Positions 22,183 through 34,832 of a stretch of 64,000 bases of DNA are shown in pieces. The translations under genes were made by a program, and so were the position numbers. Under the pieces are notes generated by a model. It was not told the DNA's origin. It ran no database searches and saw nothing but the letters and a program-made list of their open reading frames with translations. Origin of the DNA: Rotaria sp. Silwood1 (Eukaryota; Rotifera; Eurotatoria; Philodinida; Philodinidae); the NCBI GenBank assembly GCA_905250075.1, contig CAJNOP010000209.1:95452-159451 (forward strand), given 5' to 3'. Each line of letters begins with the position of its first letter. The stretch's first letter is position 1.

Positions 22183-24273
22183 TTAATGAATTGCAATAGT
22201 CACTAAGAAAATAATCTATAAGTACCAGAAAAGAACAAATTTGAATATTGTTGTCATCAGAACAAATACATCATTTTATTCATATAACGATGAAACAGTT
22301 AGTCACTCACTGAGCTCGTTTATATAGAAAACTATTCTTCATCATCATTTTTCATCTCCTTACCACTATTAGCCTTTATCTCTTGAAACGTATCTTAATA
22401 AAATAAATGGCTTCACAATATTTGCTGAATGTTTTGATTCTCACTGCTGATTTATATATCGATGTTCGCATTTATATATTATCACTGCCTATGACAGATA
22501 ACTCTTGCGCTGATAACATTTGTTGACGTATATTTTGTTTTTTAAAGAAACAAAAACTTAATAATTATGACTTGTTCGGTCAACAATGATATGACACAGT
22601 AAAAATAAAAGGTATTGAAGAGTACATATGGCTTTTAGACATGTATTTGATGCTTATTCTTCATAACATGTCTAAAGTTTCTTTGTTGTACTCTTTTTTT
22701 AGCTTCTATAAAACGTTTGTTTCTATTTACTTTTATTAAATTCTACATAATCAAAAAAGAAGTACTTCAATTTAATTATAATACTATCGATGATCATTTC
22801 AACTGAATCACTTTTCAACTGTCGTCACTCTCTAAAACCTTCTCTCAGCATATCATATGTGACAATTAAACAACAATTATAAAGCGTGTCAGATTATTGA
22901 CTGTGTGCCAAATGCATTCATGTAGATACCCTTTTGCTATATATGTTAATGATGAATAAGATTGAGTTGTTTTTTTCTCACTACTTGTTTTTATAAATAA
23001 CATGAAATATTTTCGAAGGAGGATGAATATCAGTGTGCGATCATATAAATGACACACATGTTGGAACTCATCTTTAACGTCACAGAAGATTTGTTATTTA
23101 TCCAAACGAAAGAAAATAAATGTGAAAACCTTGGATTTAAATCCGAGTGTTATGTGTACTTCAAAAAATAAAAACACAGAAACAATTTCCGTTTAAGTAT
23201 CTTTGCAATAGGTGACTTAACCTTCTTGTTTCTTAATGTTTTACATACCATTTTGTAGCCCGTGAAATTCTCTATCGAATGGGTGTGTGGATGTGGGTGT
23301 GTGGGTGTGGTGTGGATGTGGAGTTTCATGATGGATTTCTCTAGAACTCAGTCCATCCACACCCGTCACCATCTTGAGATAAAACTCGTTTAGTAAATAA
23401 TTTATTAATACTTCAACATACAGTCGTCGTTCTTTGTATTTTGTTCTGCGCGCAACTTTTTCATATATTTAATCCACTTTAATCTGCTTCCTAAGAACAT
23501 AGCTTGGCTCAACATATATACAGTGAATCACAATGAGCGCCGAATAAACGAATACGATAAATAATCATTGACTTCTACTACACTATTTCGTATTCGGGAT
23601 TGTTCAGCACTTTATTTTAAAATCTTTTGAAAAACTCATGTTGATCAATTGCGGATAATTTATCCGCTCGTTTTCATGTTTATATCTTGATTACTAGAAG
23701 GGAAGATATTATTCGAAAGTATGTAATTTGAAAATCTGATACGAATATTCAAGGCTCATATAAATCATTTGATTACAGTTTGTTCTCGATCTTCATATAA
23801 ATTAATTTTGTCATGCTTTAAAATTTATGAAACACTCTGTATGTACAGAGAAATAGACAATGGTGGGACATTTTCATCATAGGCATGAGTATATTGACGT
23901 CACACTATTGATACAGGCGATCATCCCACATATTCGTCATATCTATGGTCTTCCCATGTAAACTTTTGCGGTTATATCGTGACGGTTGGGACTCATCATA
24001 TGTTTGCAATATGTCTTTTTTTTTTATTTAATGACGACATATATATACATGATGTCAAGAGTGAGAGAATATTCATTCGTTTCCTTATGACTAACGTATT
24101 CATGGCTATGTTCTGTCGTTCATTGTAAGAACTATTTTCTTTCATTCGTTTTTTCATTTTGTTCGTAACAACATGGCGAAGGTGGGCGAAACATACATAA
24201 AAAAAAAACTTTCCCTTTGCCTTTCATAAAAAGGTACCATACTACCTCGAATATTTCATATCACAACGAGAAA
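22183..24273. other. Intergenic DNA with one telomere-like pair
   Basis: AT-rich; contains pair 7 (23279-23367) and the upstream region of the secreted-protein gene. No further gene seen. Confidence 0.4.
23279..23367. repeat. Telomere-like inverted pair 7
   Basis: GGGTGTGTGGATGTGGGTGT and more units (23281-23325), a spacer with TTCATGATGGATTTC, then CCATCCACACCCGTCACC. Confidence 0.7.
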
Positions 24274-25494
24274 ATGACAAAATCATTACTTGCTTTAGTT
24301 TTCTTTCATATGACTGGCCTTCTTCCAATGATATCCGCGGTGAAAATGTCAATTGACAGCTACAATGGAGCACCTACAAACAACGAAATCAACTCATTTA
24401 TAGCCTATATCAGGACTATCGAGCCCGAAACTTGGTCGACTACCACGAATATGGCCAACGAATATGCTCAAGGTCATAGTGGTGAAGCAATTAAAGCCAT
24501 GGGTCTCATGTATGAAATCACCGGGAATAAAAGTATACTCGATCGAATGGTGCATTTTGTTGATGTACTTTTGTCACAGCGCAATGATATTCTGCCACCT
24601 CCAAAAGGTCATCGCACGGCTTGGACGGGTACTATTGCCCCTATATGGCCAGGCAATACTGGTAGTCCAGCAACCGGAGGTGCTGAACAGGGCGATTCTG
24701 TTGGACATCTCGCGTACTGTGCTCGACTCATTCTTACGAAAAAGGATTTGTGGAACATGAGAGTTATCGACGGAGATCCATTTCATCATGGTAATACTTA
24801 TCTGGAACGTGCGAAAACATATCTTGCCCAAGCAGACGTGACAATATCACAATTTCTCTTTGCTCATCTTCTTCATCTCAAAGACAATAAGCATTACTTC
24901 TTTGCAAAAGCATCGCCATATAAGAGTGGAGAAAATCTACCCTGGAATCAACAGATGATGATCTCGTATGGCCTACAAAATGCTGCTGTCGCTCATGAAA
25001 TTCTTAGTGCTAATGCAACTCTTGTCAAGGAATATGATGATATTGTCCAAGCTAATCTCCAGTGGTTTTGGTCTCTCGTGCAAAGAAAGACAATGAATAA
25101 AAAGCAAGTTTACAATTGGGGTTATTCTCCTAGCCAACAAGGTGGTGAAGATTCTAATCATGGAAGCCTTGATGTTGCCGGTTTCTGTCGTGCATATGCT
25201 CTCAACCGTTATAATATCACTCAGACAATGATGATACCGTTTGCCAATATGCTTGTCGAAGTGATGACGCTTCCAAATTCAAAGTACGCTGGTCGAGTCG
25301 ATGGAACGAGTGGGCAAGGCCATGCTGCAAGTACAAACAATATTCGTAGTGGATATTTATGTTTAGCGTATTTCACTCCTAATTACTATACGAAGATTAT
25401 GAGTGCTGATCTTATTGAGGGGGGCACAACACGCAGTCCTGATGTATTTTCGCGCTTCGAATGGGTTAAGAGCAAATTATCTACACCAAGCTGA
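24274..25494 (+). CDS. Secreted enzyme-like protein, possible six-hairpin (alpha/alpha) fold
   Basis: 406 aa from ATG 24274. I prefer this start to the longer non-ATG frame because it opens with a typical signal peptide (MTKSLLALVFFHMTGLLPMI, cleavage near residue 24) after an A-rich context. The mature part has helix-rich segments spaced like an (alpha/alpha) toroid: GHSGEAIKAMGLMYEITGN, then HRTAWTGTIAPIWPGN, then WNQQMMISYGLQNAAVAHEI, then QGGEDSNHGSLDVAGFCRAY, then GTSGQGHAAS. Conserved-looking Trp, Asp/Glu and His in these loops suggest a carbohydrate-active enzyme, but I cannot name a family. There is no intron, and the style is fungal or bacterial, so horizontal origin is possible. AATAAA lies at about 25565. 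Confidence 0.65.
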   Translation: MTKSLLALVFFHMTGLLPMISAVKMSIDSYNGAPTNNEINSFIAYIRTIEPETWSTTTNMANEYAQGHSGEAIKAMGLMYEITGNKSILDRMVHFVDVLLSQRNDILPPPKGHRTAWTGTIAPIWPGNTGSPATGGAEQGDSVGHLAYCARLILTKKDLWNMRVIDGDPFHHGNTYLERAKTYLAQADVTISQFLFAHLLHLKDNKHYFFAKASPYKSGENLPWNQQMMISYGLQNAAVAHEILSANATLVKEYDDIVQANLQWFWSLVQRKTMNKKQVYNWGYSPSQQGGEDSNHGSLDVAGFCRAYALNRYNITQTMMIPFANMLVEVMTLPNSKYAGRVDGTSGQGHAASTNNIRSGYLCLAYFTPNYYTKIMSADLIEGGTTRSPDVFSRFEWVKSKLSTPS

Positions 25495-25639
25495 ACGACA
25501 AGAAAAATGGGTTCAATCTATTAATTTATTAACAGCGTTTATATATCTTGTATCTTTTTTTCTGAATAAATATTCATTCAGAAGCGAAGTCTTCGATAAG
25601 TTTGACATAGGAATGCGAGCTTAGCATTCGCACTGCATT

Positions 25640-26027
25640 ACTTAATGATTCTGGATTAGAGTTAAAAAAGTAACTTAATACTTTAGTATTACAGTTAAAA
25701 AAATTACTTCAATACTTTGGCATTGGTATTAGAAAAGTATTAACCTAATGGTGATGCTTATGATTTCCAAGAACAGAACAAATTTGTTCTGTTATGGAAA
25801 GCCGTTCCCCAAAAAAAGCACAGAGTTGCTCTGTTTTGGGAAAAATGTTCCCATAACGAAACAATTTTATTCCGTTCTTGGAATATATAAGCATTACCAT
25901 TACATTAATATTTTTGTAATACTAATGCTCAAGTATTAAATTAATTTTTTAACACTAATGTAAAAGCATTAAGTTAGTTTTTTAACACTAATACAAAAGT
26001 ATTAGCATTTTCTTAACACTAATGTTA
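25640..26027. mobile_element. Foldback MITE
   Basis: The left arm (to about 25815) is the imperfect reverse complement of the right arm. Repeated blocks of AACACTAATGTAAAAGCATTA type alternate with T/A runs, and TTCCAAGAAC pairs with GTTCTTGGAA around a CAGAGTTGCTCTG centre (25823). No coding capacity; the ends are approximate. Confidence 0.75.
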
Positions 26028-29000
26028 AGCCAGCACCCCTAAGTTCTCTTCGAAGTGGGCATTCTTTGACGTAAATAATTAATATACTTTGAATACATTC
26101 TTGAATGTGAAGAACGGAGAGAAATAAAAACTAGTGAAGGGATGGTGTGTTTTATATTAATGATGGTACCCATGCAGACAGAAACATCATCTTTTGTACA
26201 AGTTTTGTCTCAGAAAAAACGGTGTATCATTTATATAGGGTTTTTTTCCCTTTTGTACAGATTCTCGGCATCAAAGTATTTAATTGCGAAAAAAGCTGAA
26301 ACAATATTGAACATTTAGGAGCACTTCAAGACATAAGATACACAGTAAATTATAATGGGTCTCCTCAAGATTGTTCACATTTCTCGTCTTACTGCGAATA
26401 TATAGTATTTTCTTACAATATGCCAGTCTTAATTCAACAAGTAATTATACGTTACTTTTGAAAACGTATGGTGTTCTGTTGTTTGTCGGTACCATACATT
26501 TTGTTAAAAAAAGAACAAAATTTATTCAAAATAAGGACTTTGAAATTTTTTTTCAAGCATATTTGTAGTTGTGTAGTAATTTGAATGTTTTATTTACCCG
26601 TCTACATGATTCTATATCAGTAAGCTTTTACATGTAATGGAAAAAACAAATGTTATGCTAATTAGAAAAATTTTTACGAAAAATCTAAATTACTACTTAA
26701 CTTTTAATATACTTGAAAAAATTGACAAAGTCTTTATTCTAACAAGAACAAACAAGAAGAATTGTAATGAAACTCTACAATAAGACGATGTTATCTATTC
26801 TGTAACTAGCCAAAAATTCTAATAGATTGGTTCTTAGATGTCAATGATAATCTGTATCTAAAATTTGTTAATTTGGTGGTGAAAGTGTATGGATGGGTTG
26901 TGAATATATAGAGTGTCGGCATTAGACATCGGCGTGACCGCCGTGACTCACGATCGTGACCAGTTTCTTTAAAAAAGCCGTGACCGTGACTGGAGCCTGG
27001 TCACGGTCGGTCACGATAAATTTTCAATATGGCCGTATAACGGCTATTTTTCTAATATCATGCGAGAATTCAATCAATTGCAACAAATTTTCTTTGGAGA
27101 GTTTTTTTCGAGAGTGCTTAAATTCTACAATCAATCAAAATATCAGATATATTTTGTTATATCTGTTTGTAAATCCCTCTCTTTTCTTTTTTTCACACCA
27201 TCAATGGCCATTATGTTATAATTTTCATAAATAGGAACAACTTTTACTCAGCGTTTTATGACCTCGTCTACACTAAAAAAAATAATATGGTAGTGACTTC
27301 ATATTGTTGTTGGTAGTGGTGATGAAAGAACAAAGGAAGATGATAATAATGAAAAAGAAGAATTTGTTCTTAATGGTAATTTTGGTGAATCTTTTGATTG
27401 ATAATTATCGAAAAATCGAAGAATATCTTCAATAATTTTGATTTATTCTTTTCTAGCATGTATTTATTCGATATGTTTCATGTTCAAGTTAAGATGAAAA
27501 AAATCTTTTTTATTTCAAAATTTCAATTGAGTACCTTACTGTTATTTAATTATCATTCGATGAATTTCTTCTTTGAAAAGTTAGGCAAACGATTATCGGA
27601 TTCGATAGGTTTAATGATGCTGCTCCCATTGGTATCGATGGATCAGATCATTGAGAAAAGTGAACATCATCTCCTATTTTGCTTCAACATAATTTGTAAA
27701 ATGATAGAACTATAATTAATGAGAAATATCAATTAGAATTCTGCTAGGAATATCTCTTAGCTAGAGAAAATCGCATCGAAACGATAAAAAAACTTTTTGC
27801 TGTACAGTTTCTTTTTATATAAAATATGAATAAAAAAGTCAAATATCTTTCCGAATCAGCATCAGAAAGACAATTTGTCGTAATTAAATGAACAAAAAGG
27901 TTGTAGTTTTCAAAAGAAAATTTCATTCATCGTCTTATATGGTAACACGTAGCATAGAACGAAAGTCGGTCGATAGGCTTTTTTGCTTTTACAAGCCATG
28001 AAGAAAATGTCAGTATCTCTTCTGAATGATGCAGGAAAATCCCTTATCCATGTTAATTTACTGTCGTCGCTGAAGTCATTGAAAGCATTTTTAAAATTTT
28101 ATTCTTTTACAACTTTGACATCTATGTAGTCACTCAAAAAGAAATTATTGAAACACTTGCACTTCATCATACGAACAAGTAGTTTACTAGAAAAAACAAT
28201 ATCTGATTTGCATTTTGATTTTATCCAGAGATAGCCAAAGATGAAGCCTAACTGCAGTGCAAATACCAAGATTGTAGATCAAAGTTCTGAGTCACCAGAT
28301 GGAAATTATTGAAAACTATTTTTTTCGATACAAAAAAGTATTTTCTTTTTCTTTCTTGAACAGTTAACTAAATTTTTTTTCTCTTTTTTCTTTACATGAG
28401 ATAATGCAAATTTTGAGTCCGTCATAGTTATACTTCCTCTGCGTTCTCTCCCTATACGTTTATGATGTATCTGTTCTCGCTTTCGTCGTCATCTTCTAGT
28501 CCGTATTAATCAGTTTTTTCTCGCAATTTCTTCTTCAAACATCAATGTTAGTATACCGTACCGATAATAAAATCTCTCATGTATTTTTTTAATATGAATA
28601 ATTTACTGTTGTCTCTGTTCTTGTAGGTATCTGCTAAAAACTAATCTTTTCAATCAGTTCACCTTGATTCTTCTGTTCTGTCGAATGGAAAGCAATATCT
28701 CTATTGACCTGAAAAATCCAGTACTGACTGATTTCTATGTTTTTTGAAAACCTTGAAATTCTTATCAAAATATTCTTCACATACGACAAAAGTTATCTTA
28801 TTGGTAAAACTCCTATCGGAAATTCTAAGAAAATCTTTCTCACATCTCTCTTCTGAAATCAAACTGAAGTAATGAATCTAATCAAAGCTGAAAAATACAT
28901 CGATAAAGAAATACATTCAAAACATGTTTCATATGGAAAAAAACCGATGGTACTTTAGATGAGTACATTACAAATAGTTCAATTTCGTAACACTATAATA

Positions 29001-30664
29001 AAGTAAAACTTAAAACAAAGAAAAAGCAAATGTTGGATGATTTGAAGAGGCTTCAGGATAAAAACTCTTCCCTGTTAATCAAAAAAAGAGATGGCAAAAT
29101 CGTTTCATATATGTTGAAATCTTTGAATTTTTCTCCTTTTTTTTCTACTCACTGAAAAGTTGCTGCATGTTCTCAAAGACCACTACAGGTACTACATGAG
29201 GAAATCTCGTTAAGAAGTCTTCTTTCTCTTCATGAGTATCAATTTCGTATTCTAACAGAACAAATTTGTATGAAACAATATGATTATTGACAATTTATCG
29301 TTAATAACATTAAATGGAACACACACGGTAAAAATCAGATTTTTAGTGGAAGTCTATTGACACACGACAAAATCGAACAGTGGCTCGATCGTTGGAATAA
29401 ACAATCGTCATCGTCTTAATGAATCAACGATATTGAATATTTCTAAATTGATAGTAATTCACATTTGTTACTCTTCGATTCGAAATTTTGTCTGTTTCTT
29501 GCAAAGATCAAGTGACGTAAAGCTCCACAATAATGTCAGTCTAACTCTTGGTCGCTTGTTTCTTACCTCAAAAACAGCTCGTGGATTGGAAGTGAATCTC
29601 TTTCCAGCTTATTGGGTCATTATTTTTGACATCAGTTGGTATTCAGGTCTTTTCTCAATACAACCCAGTCGTTGATATTCAACTTAATGTCTCTAAGTTT
29701 AACCGCTGATCTTCAAGAGGTATTTCGTTGATATCGATTCAGTCAAAAGAAACCAATTTATATCTATCGTAAGTGAAAGAACACAATCAGAACGATTATC
29801 AAAACTGTTTATTCTTATGCAATTTTTCTAATTGTATTTGAGGTCTAATTGACAAAGGAACAATGAAGAAGAAAGTCGACAAACGACAGATCTCCAAGCA
29901 AGCAGTATCTGATATCATTTTACTTATGATGAAGTTGCTCGATTGCATCGATTTGAAACTGGTCTTCACTACGATTCATGACATCGATAAAATGCTAATC
30001 TAATCGAAGATCTAATTCTTCAAAGTCTAATCAATCAATACAGCGATACAATAGTATCATGTTGTCAACAGGGTTGATTTTAAATTCATTGAAATCAATC
30101 TTTGTTTGACAGAACAACCAGCGAAACGTAAATTTTATTTGAAGCAGTTTCTTTCTTTCAATTCATTAACACATGATCGGCAATGTAACCGAAGAACGAA
30201 ATCTTTCACTTTCAGAGCAAAGCGAAAGAAACATTCGATCATAGTTCACTTTTGACAAATTTGTTGTCAATCTTAATCTGGAATTTCGATTGATCGTCGA
30301 ATGTTTCCCTGCAATGCAGACAATACGAATTGGTTCTCAATTCTGTGATGAATCAAGAAGTAGTAGAAGTGATTTATAGTAATAGAGAAGAGAAGGAATT
30401 TGTTTCTATTACTTCGATAATCCAGATCATGCTATACTAATGTACAAGTCAAAAATAAATCGATGAAAAGATACCTTAGCATTGCTCAAGACGCGCGATT
30501 AGTAGTTTTTAATCGAAGATGAAGGAGAAAATAGCGACAGAATATTTATAGCAGAATCTCTATTACGAACTTATATGACTGCTCAAATGGATCAATTACA
30601 TAGGAGAACTATTGAATTATTTTTCCAAATGTCATCTCTTTATTTTCAAAAAAAAAACACTTAT
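26028..30664. other. Long region without a supportable gene
   Basis: Only short frames. A small palindrome at about 26945-27020 pairs GTGACCGTGAC with GTCACGGTCGGTCAC. A few stretches look like decayed coding DNA (for example FSGSLLTHDKIEQWLDRWNK near 29341-29400 and FRLIVECFPAMQTIRIG near 30287-30337), but stops interrupt them and I cannot name a family. They may be a dead gene. Confidence 0.4.
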
Positions 30665-32650
30665 TTACAACCAAATGTCCAATGAATGTGGCTTGTGTCG
30701 ATAATTTAATGAACTAATCCATCTTGGTCGAGAGAGCGATGACATGATGTACCATTCTGGAGCCAAATGGGATAAATTGTTGGAAGAATCTTGAAGAAAT
30801 TTCTCATGTTGGCAGTACAACGTGAAATGAATGAGCTTTGAAGAACGTTCGAATATTTTTCCAAGCCAACGAATCAAATGGCGAGTAGAAAGCCACGAAT
30901 CTGGATGTCCCTCAATGTTCAGCGTCAACTGTTTCAGACGAGGCGTCGATGGAGAATGACTGAAAAGTTTGTCCACTATTCGCACAAGATCCTTAAGTGA
31001 ACAATCAGCATCTTTTGTCTTAAAATATAATATTTCAATTTGAGATGAGAGTAAAATGCCGAGTTCAACATTCGAAGAAAGAGCACGACCAAAATCAAGA
31101 TCTGATTCGATGTAAAGTTCACGAAAATATGGGGAACGATTTGCAATATGAAATAAATGAGCAATATTTTCACCGACAACACCACTAAATTGTTTTAAAG
31201 AAAATAATTGAGATCAAGGATAAAGTTCAAAAGAAAACTTACTTATCATCAGGAAAGTCTCCTTCAAGGTTGATTTTTCTAAGACGATGCCAACAAGATA
31301 CTGCTTCTAGTTGTTGAATTAATTCATCTTTAACATAATCTAATTCGTAAATTTCCATCTAGAAATAGATTTTCTTGTTCCAAAGAGTTATTGACATGTA
31401 TTCATTTTCTTACTTCTTGACAATTTTCGTCGATAGGTTCATCTGGAACGCAATTACTACTCTGATTCGTCGTAGGATTTGCGAGTCATCTGTGGATAGC
31501 GAAAGTTCACTTGCTCATAATTTGCCGTTGATTGAATGCCGGTTGCTTGGCAGTATTCGACATAAAGATCATCACTGCATTGTTCACCATTGAGTACGTG
31601 ATACATGCCCAATTTAATTTGAAATGTAAATGTATTCAATTTAGTCAATGCCAACCATTGTCGTAATACGACCACTCGTGGAAGACTGTCTTTTCCACCG
31701 GATTTTATATCACCCGATATGGTCAAGCGTTCCAGTTGACTATGACGTTGAAGATCTTCGAAAAAGTTTAAAACCCAGGTAACACCAACATAGAGTTTAA
31801 TGCTGACGCAACGTAATTCAGGTACAACGGCTTGTTGCAATGGTATCGAACTTGGTGGCTCAATGCCAAGATCAGCGAAAGCACTAGAAAAGCAATGACA
31901 AAGAAAATTTCCGTTACATGTTTCTTTTTGAGTCTATGTGACTTACCAAGAGATGATGACACTGAGTCGACGTAATCGAGGTAAATAACCATCATTGAGG
32001 AGCTTGATGAAAAGCTCTCTTGAACATTCATCGATAGTGAGTATTTGTAAATTCTGATGGATATTGATTCGAGGACAATGTTGATCGAACAAAGAAAGAT
32101 AATTCTGAGAAAGACGATCACCAATACGCAAGTAGAGTGAACGCAGTTGAGGATAGAAGTTCAGAAGTGGAACTACAATGTTAAAATCAGTAAATTGTTC
32201 GTATTGAGAATGATGATATCGATCATGATCAATATCCAACGACAGTGAGTGAATATTGGACAAGAATGAATTGTCATCTAATAGTGTTCCGAACAGGTGA
32301 CATGGTACATCTTCGATGGTGACAGCTTGTAGTTTTGGCCATGTCGATTTATCAAGAGGTACTTCTGAAATGAATAAATTAAGTGCATGTGGAGCACGTC
32401 GTTCGGATAAGTGAAGATAGACGAATTGTGAAGCATATTTTGGTATAATTTTGGTCAGATAACGAAGATACAATTTCAAGTTCATGTGTCGATTACAAGG
32501 CAAGCAGAGTGGTTGTTGAATGAGTATCGTTGTAAATCGTTTGTTGAGTTTTTTAAAGGCGCGAAGTAGATCATGAGGAGCAAGATAAGTGAAAATAAGA
32601 TAAAATATTTCAGCAGATAAATACTCAAGACACGATCGTTGTTCAGTCAT
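30665..32650 (-). CDS. F-box/leucine-rich-type protein with an apparent one-base frameshift
   Basis: Four exons in transcript order: 32650-31947, 31883-31414, 31358-31243 and 31184-30665. The introns are 63, 55 and 58 bp with good GTAAGT/GTAAGA donors and TAG acceptors. The protein begins MTEQRSCLEYLSAEIFYLIF, an F-box (about residues 8-45), then continues as leucine-rich repeat-like segments (HSLSLDID, LRSLYLRIGD, LQILTIDE, LERLTISGD, LKQLTLNIEG). Such proteins are expected to be substrate receptors of SCF ubiquitin ligases. Exon 2 reads in one frame to TCAGAG-TAG near 31460, but only the frame shifted by one base connects to exon 3. The summed exon length (1810) exceeds a multiple of three by one. 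This is either a real frameshift or a sequencing error. A polyadenylation signal lies at about 30640 on this strand. Confidence 0.75.
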
Positions 32651-33152
32651 GATAATTGGTGAGATTTTTTACATCAGATAGCTATTTATACTATCAAATA
32701 TTTCAGTGTTGACCTTTTTCAAATAATTGGTTAGATTGAGTGACATCATGAATAATGATCGTCTAAGAGGACAAGAAAGAGAATAGAACAGTCGACAAGT
32801 TGTCAAATTTGTCAATGAACAGTTGAGAACAGGAATGACATATTCTTACATGGGCATACTTATTTTATGAGTCATTTTTTCTTTAGTAGTAGAGCTAAAT
32901 GGTTCTTTCTAATAATTATAAGTGAACATGAAAAAAATATTGACGTAATCGATCAAAACTAGATTAAATATTTGTTTTTTTTTGTTAATATGTTATATTT
33001 ATTTTTTCTTCTTTATCTGTTATAAAGAACTTTTCTATATGGCATATTGTTATTTTCTATCCGACACTATTTACACTTTCTCCTGATTGATGATGTTTTG
33101 TTTGAAGAGTGAGTGCGTTGTTAATGAAAGAACTACAGATTGTATGTATGTA
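32651..33152. other. Intergenic DNA
   Basis: Upstream region of the F-box gene and left flank of the mariner. Nothing further seen. Confidence 0.4.
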
Positions 33153-34830
33153 CTTAGGGTATACCAAAAGTTCTGATCACAGTTTTTAAAATTTAATAAA
33201 GCAATAAATATTGAATATTTTACTAAGGCAATATATAGTATAACGTCTCGTCTTTAATAATGTATAGAGCAACTCTCTCTTAGACTTAGTTCTAACATCC
33301 TTTCAGACTAAATCTATAGTATTTATAGCCAAGAAAAGATCATGCCAACATAAAACCACAATACAGAAACGAAGAGACATTCGTTATTTTATTTTATTAA
33401 ATGCTCAAAATAATCACCATTATTTTCGATACAAAGTTTCATTCTTTCTAACAGTTTATCGAAAGTCTTTTTAAACTCGTTTATTGGAATATTCTTCACT
33501 ATGGTGGAAACCTCTTGAGCTAATGATTCTTCGTTTGTGTGATCCGTCAACTTGTTCTTGATATAATCATTTAGCCAAAAGTCACACGGTGCGAGATCTG
33601 GTGAATATGGTGGATGTGGAATGATTTCGATTCCTTCCTCCATTAAATAATCAATAACATCTGGATGAGTATGAGGAGGACCATTATCATGAAGCATTTT
33701 ATATGTAGTACGTGATGACTTTTCCTTTTTTCTTATTTCATTGATAACAGGTATAAGACAATTATCAATATAGTAGTCATGATCGATTGTCTTGCCCTTA
33801 TCTACTTTGTGTATGAGAAGAGAACCAGTGGATTTGAAGAAGAAGCAAAATAGTGTTCTAGGTTCAAATCTATTCCGACGAACAATGGTTCTTGGTGGTT
33901 CATTTTCACCAACCCAAGTAGCATTGCTTGACTTTCGACCAATCTGCCTGTGATAAATCCATGTCTCATCACCAGTAATAACATCACATAAATGCCATGT
34001 TCCATTTCTAAATTTCTCTAAATTTTGACGACAAATTCTAAGTCGTTTTTGTTTTTGTTCGTCAGTAAGTTGATGAGCAACCCAACGTGATGTAACTTTT
34101 CTCATCTTTAGACGATCATGAATAATTCGTTCTATTGTACCACGTGATAGATCAGTCTCACCCATAATATCATCATAAGTTGAGTGTGGATCATCTTCGA
34201 TAACTTGTCGAACGCGTTCAACATTTTCATCTGTAAGTACCGAAATCGGACGACCAGATCGAGGATCATCAGTGACATCGTCTCTTCCTTCACGAAAACT
34301 TTTCGCCCATCTTCTGACTGTTGGATATGATGGAGCATCAGGTCCCAATGCCTCTGTAAGTTCGTCAAAGATTGTTTTTGAATCTATTCCCAAAATAGCT
34401 CGAATTTTGATATAATATCGATTGAATTCATCAGTCATGTTTAATGTCTTCTTTTAAGATTGAAATCAAATTCTATTACGATTTTAAGTCGAGTACGGTA
34501 CAAATGAACTAACAGCGAACGACCTCTCATTTATATATACTATCGAAATGTAATATTCTAGAACATGACGTCATAAAACGTGACGAGAGAGTGACCAATA
34601 GAAAGTTCCAGAATGTACCTGACCATTGAACAAGAATTAATAATATTTGCATTGTCTGTAAAATTATAGATTTAGTCTGAAAGGATATTAGAACTAAGTC
34701 TAAGAGAGAGTTGCTCTATATATTATTAAAGACGAGACGTTATACTATATATTGCCTTAGTAAAATATTCAATATTTATTGCTTTATTAAATTTTAAAAA
34801 CTGTGATCAGAACTTTTCGTATACCCTAAG
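33153..34830 (-). mobile_element. Complete mariner transposon with long terminal inverted repeats
   Basis: About 1678 bp flanked by TA on both sides (33151-33152 and 34831-34832). The ends are CTTAGGGTATACC and GTATACCCTAAG. The inverted repeats continue at near identity for about 160 bp (33153 to about 33315, and about 34668 to 34830), far longer than the roughly 30 bp usual for mariner. It encloses one intact transposase gene on the minus strand. Confidence 0.92.
33389..34438 (-). CDS. Mariner transposase (DD34D)
   Basis: Intact 349-aa frame. The N-terminal half carries two helix-turn-helix regions (YPTVRRWAKSFREGR, then SRGTIERIIHDRL) around the RSGRP linker, with the WVAHQLT segment where mariners have WVPHxLT. 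The catalytic triad is in TGDETWIY, HDNGPPHTH and PPYSPDLAPCDFW. There are 34 residues between the second and third Asp, the mariner DD34D signature. It binds the element's inverted repeats and catalyses cut-and-paste transposition into TA sites. Absence of stops or frameshifts and nearly identical ends suggest recent insertion and possible activity. Confidence 0.95.
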   Translation of the reverse strand: MTDEFNRYYIKIRAILGIDSKTIFDELTEALGPDAPSYPTVRRWAKSFREGRDDVTDDPRSGRPISVLTDENVERVRQVIEDDPHSTYDDIMGETDLSRGTIERIIHDRLKMRKVTSRWVAHQLTDEQKQKRLRICRQNLEKFRNGTWHLCDVITGDETWIYHRQIGRKSSNATWVGENEPPRTIVRRNRFEPRTLFCFFFKSTGSLLIHKVDKGKTIDHDYYIDNCLIPVINEIRKKEKSSRTTYKMLHDNGPPHTHPDVIDYLMEEGIEIIPHPPYSPDLAPCDFWLNDYIKNKLTDHTNEESLAQEVSTIVKNIPINEFKKTFDKLLERMKLCIENNGDYFEHLIK

Positions 34831-34832
34831 TA

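Noticed and set aside
26371-30600. Several 60-105 codon frames
   Set aside because: Low-complexity Phe/Leu/Ile-rich translations with no start context or splice support.
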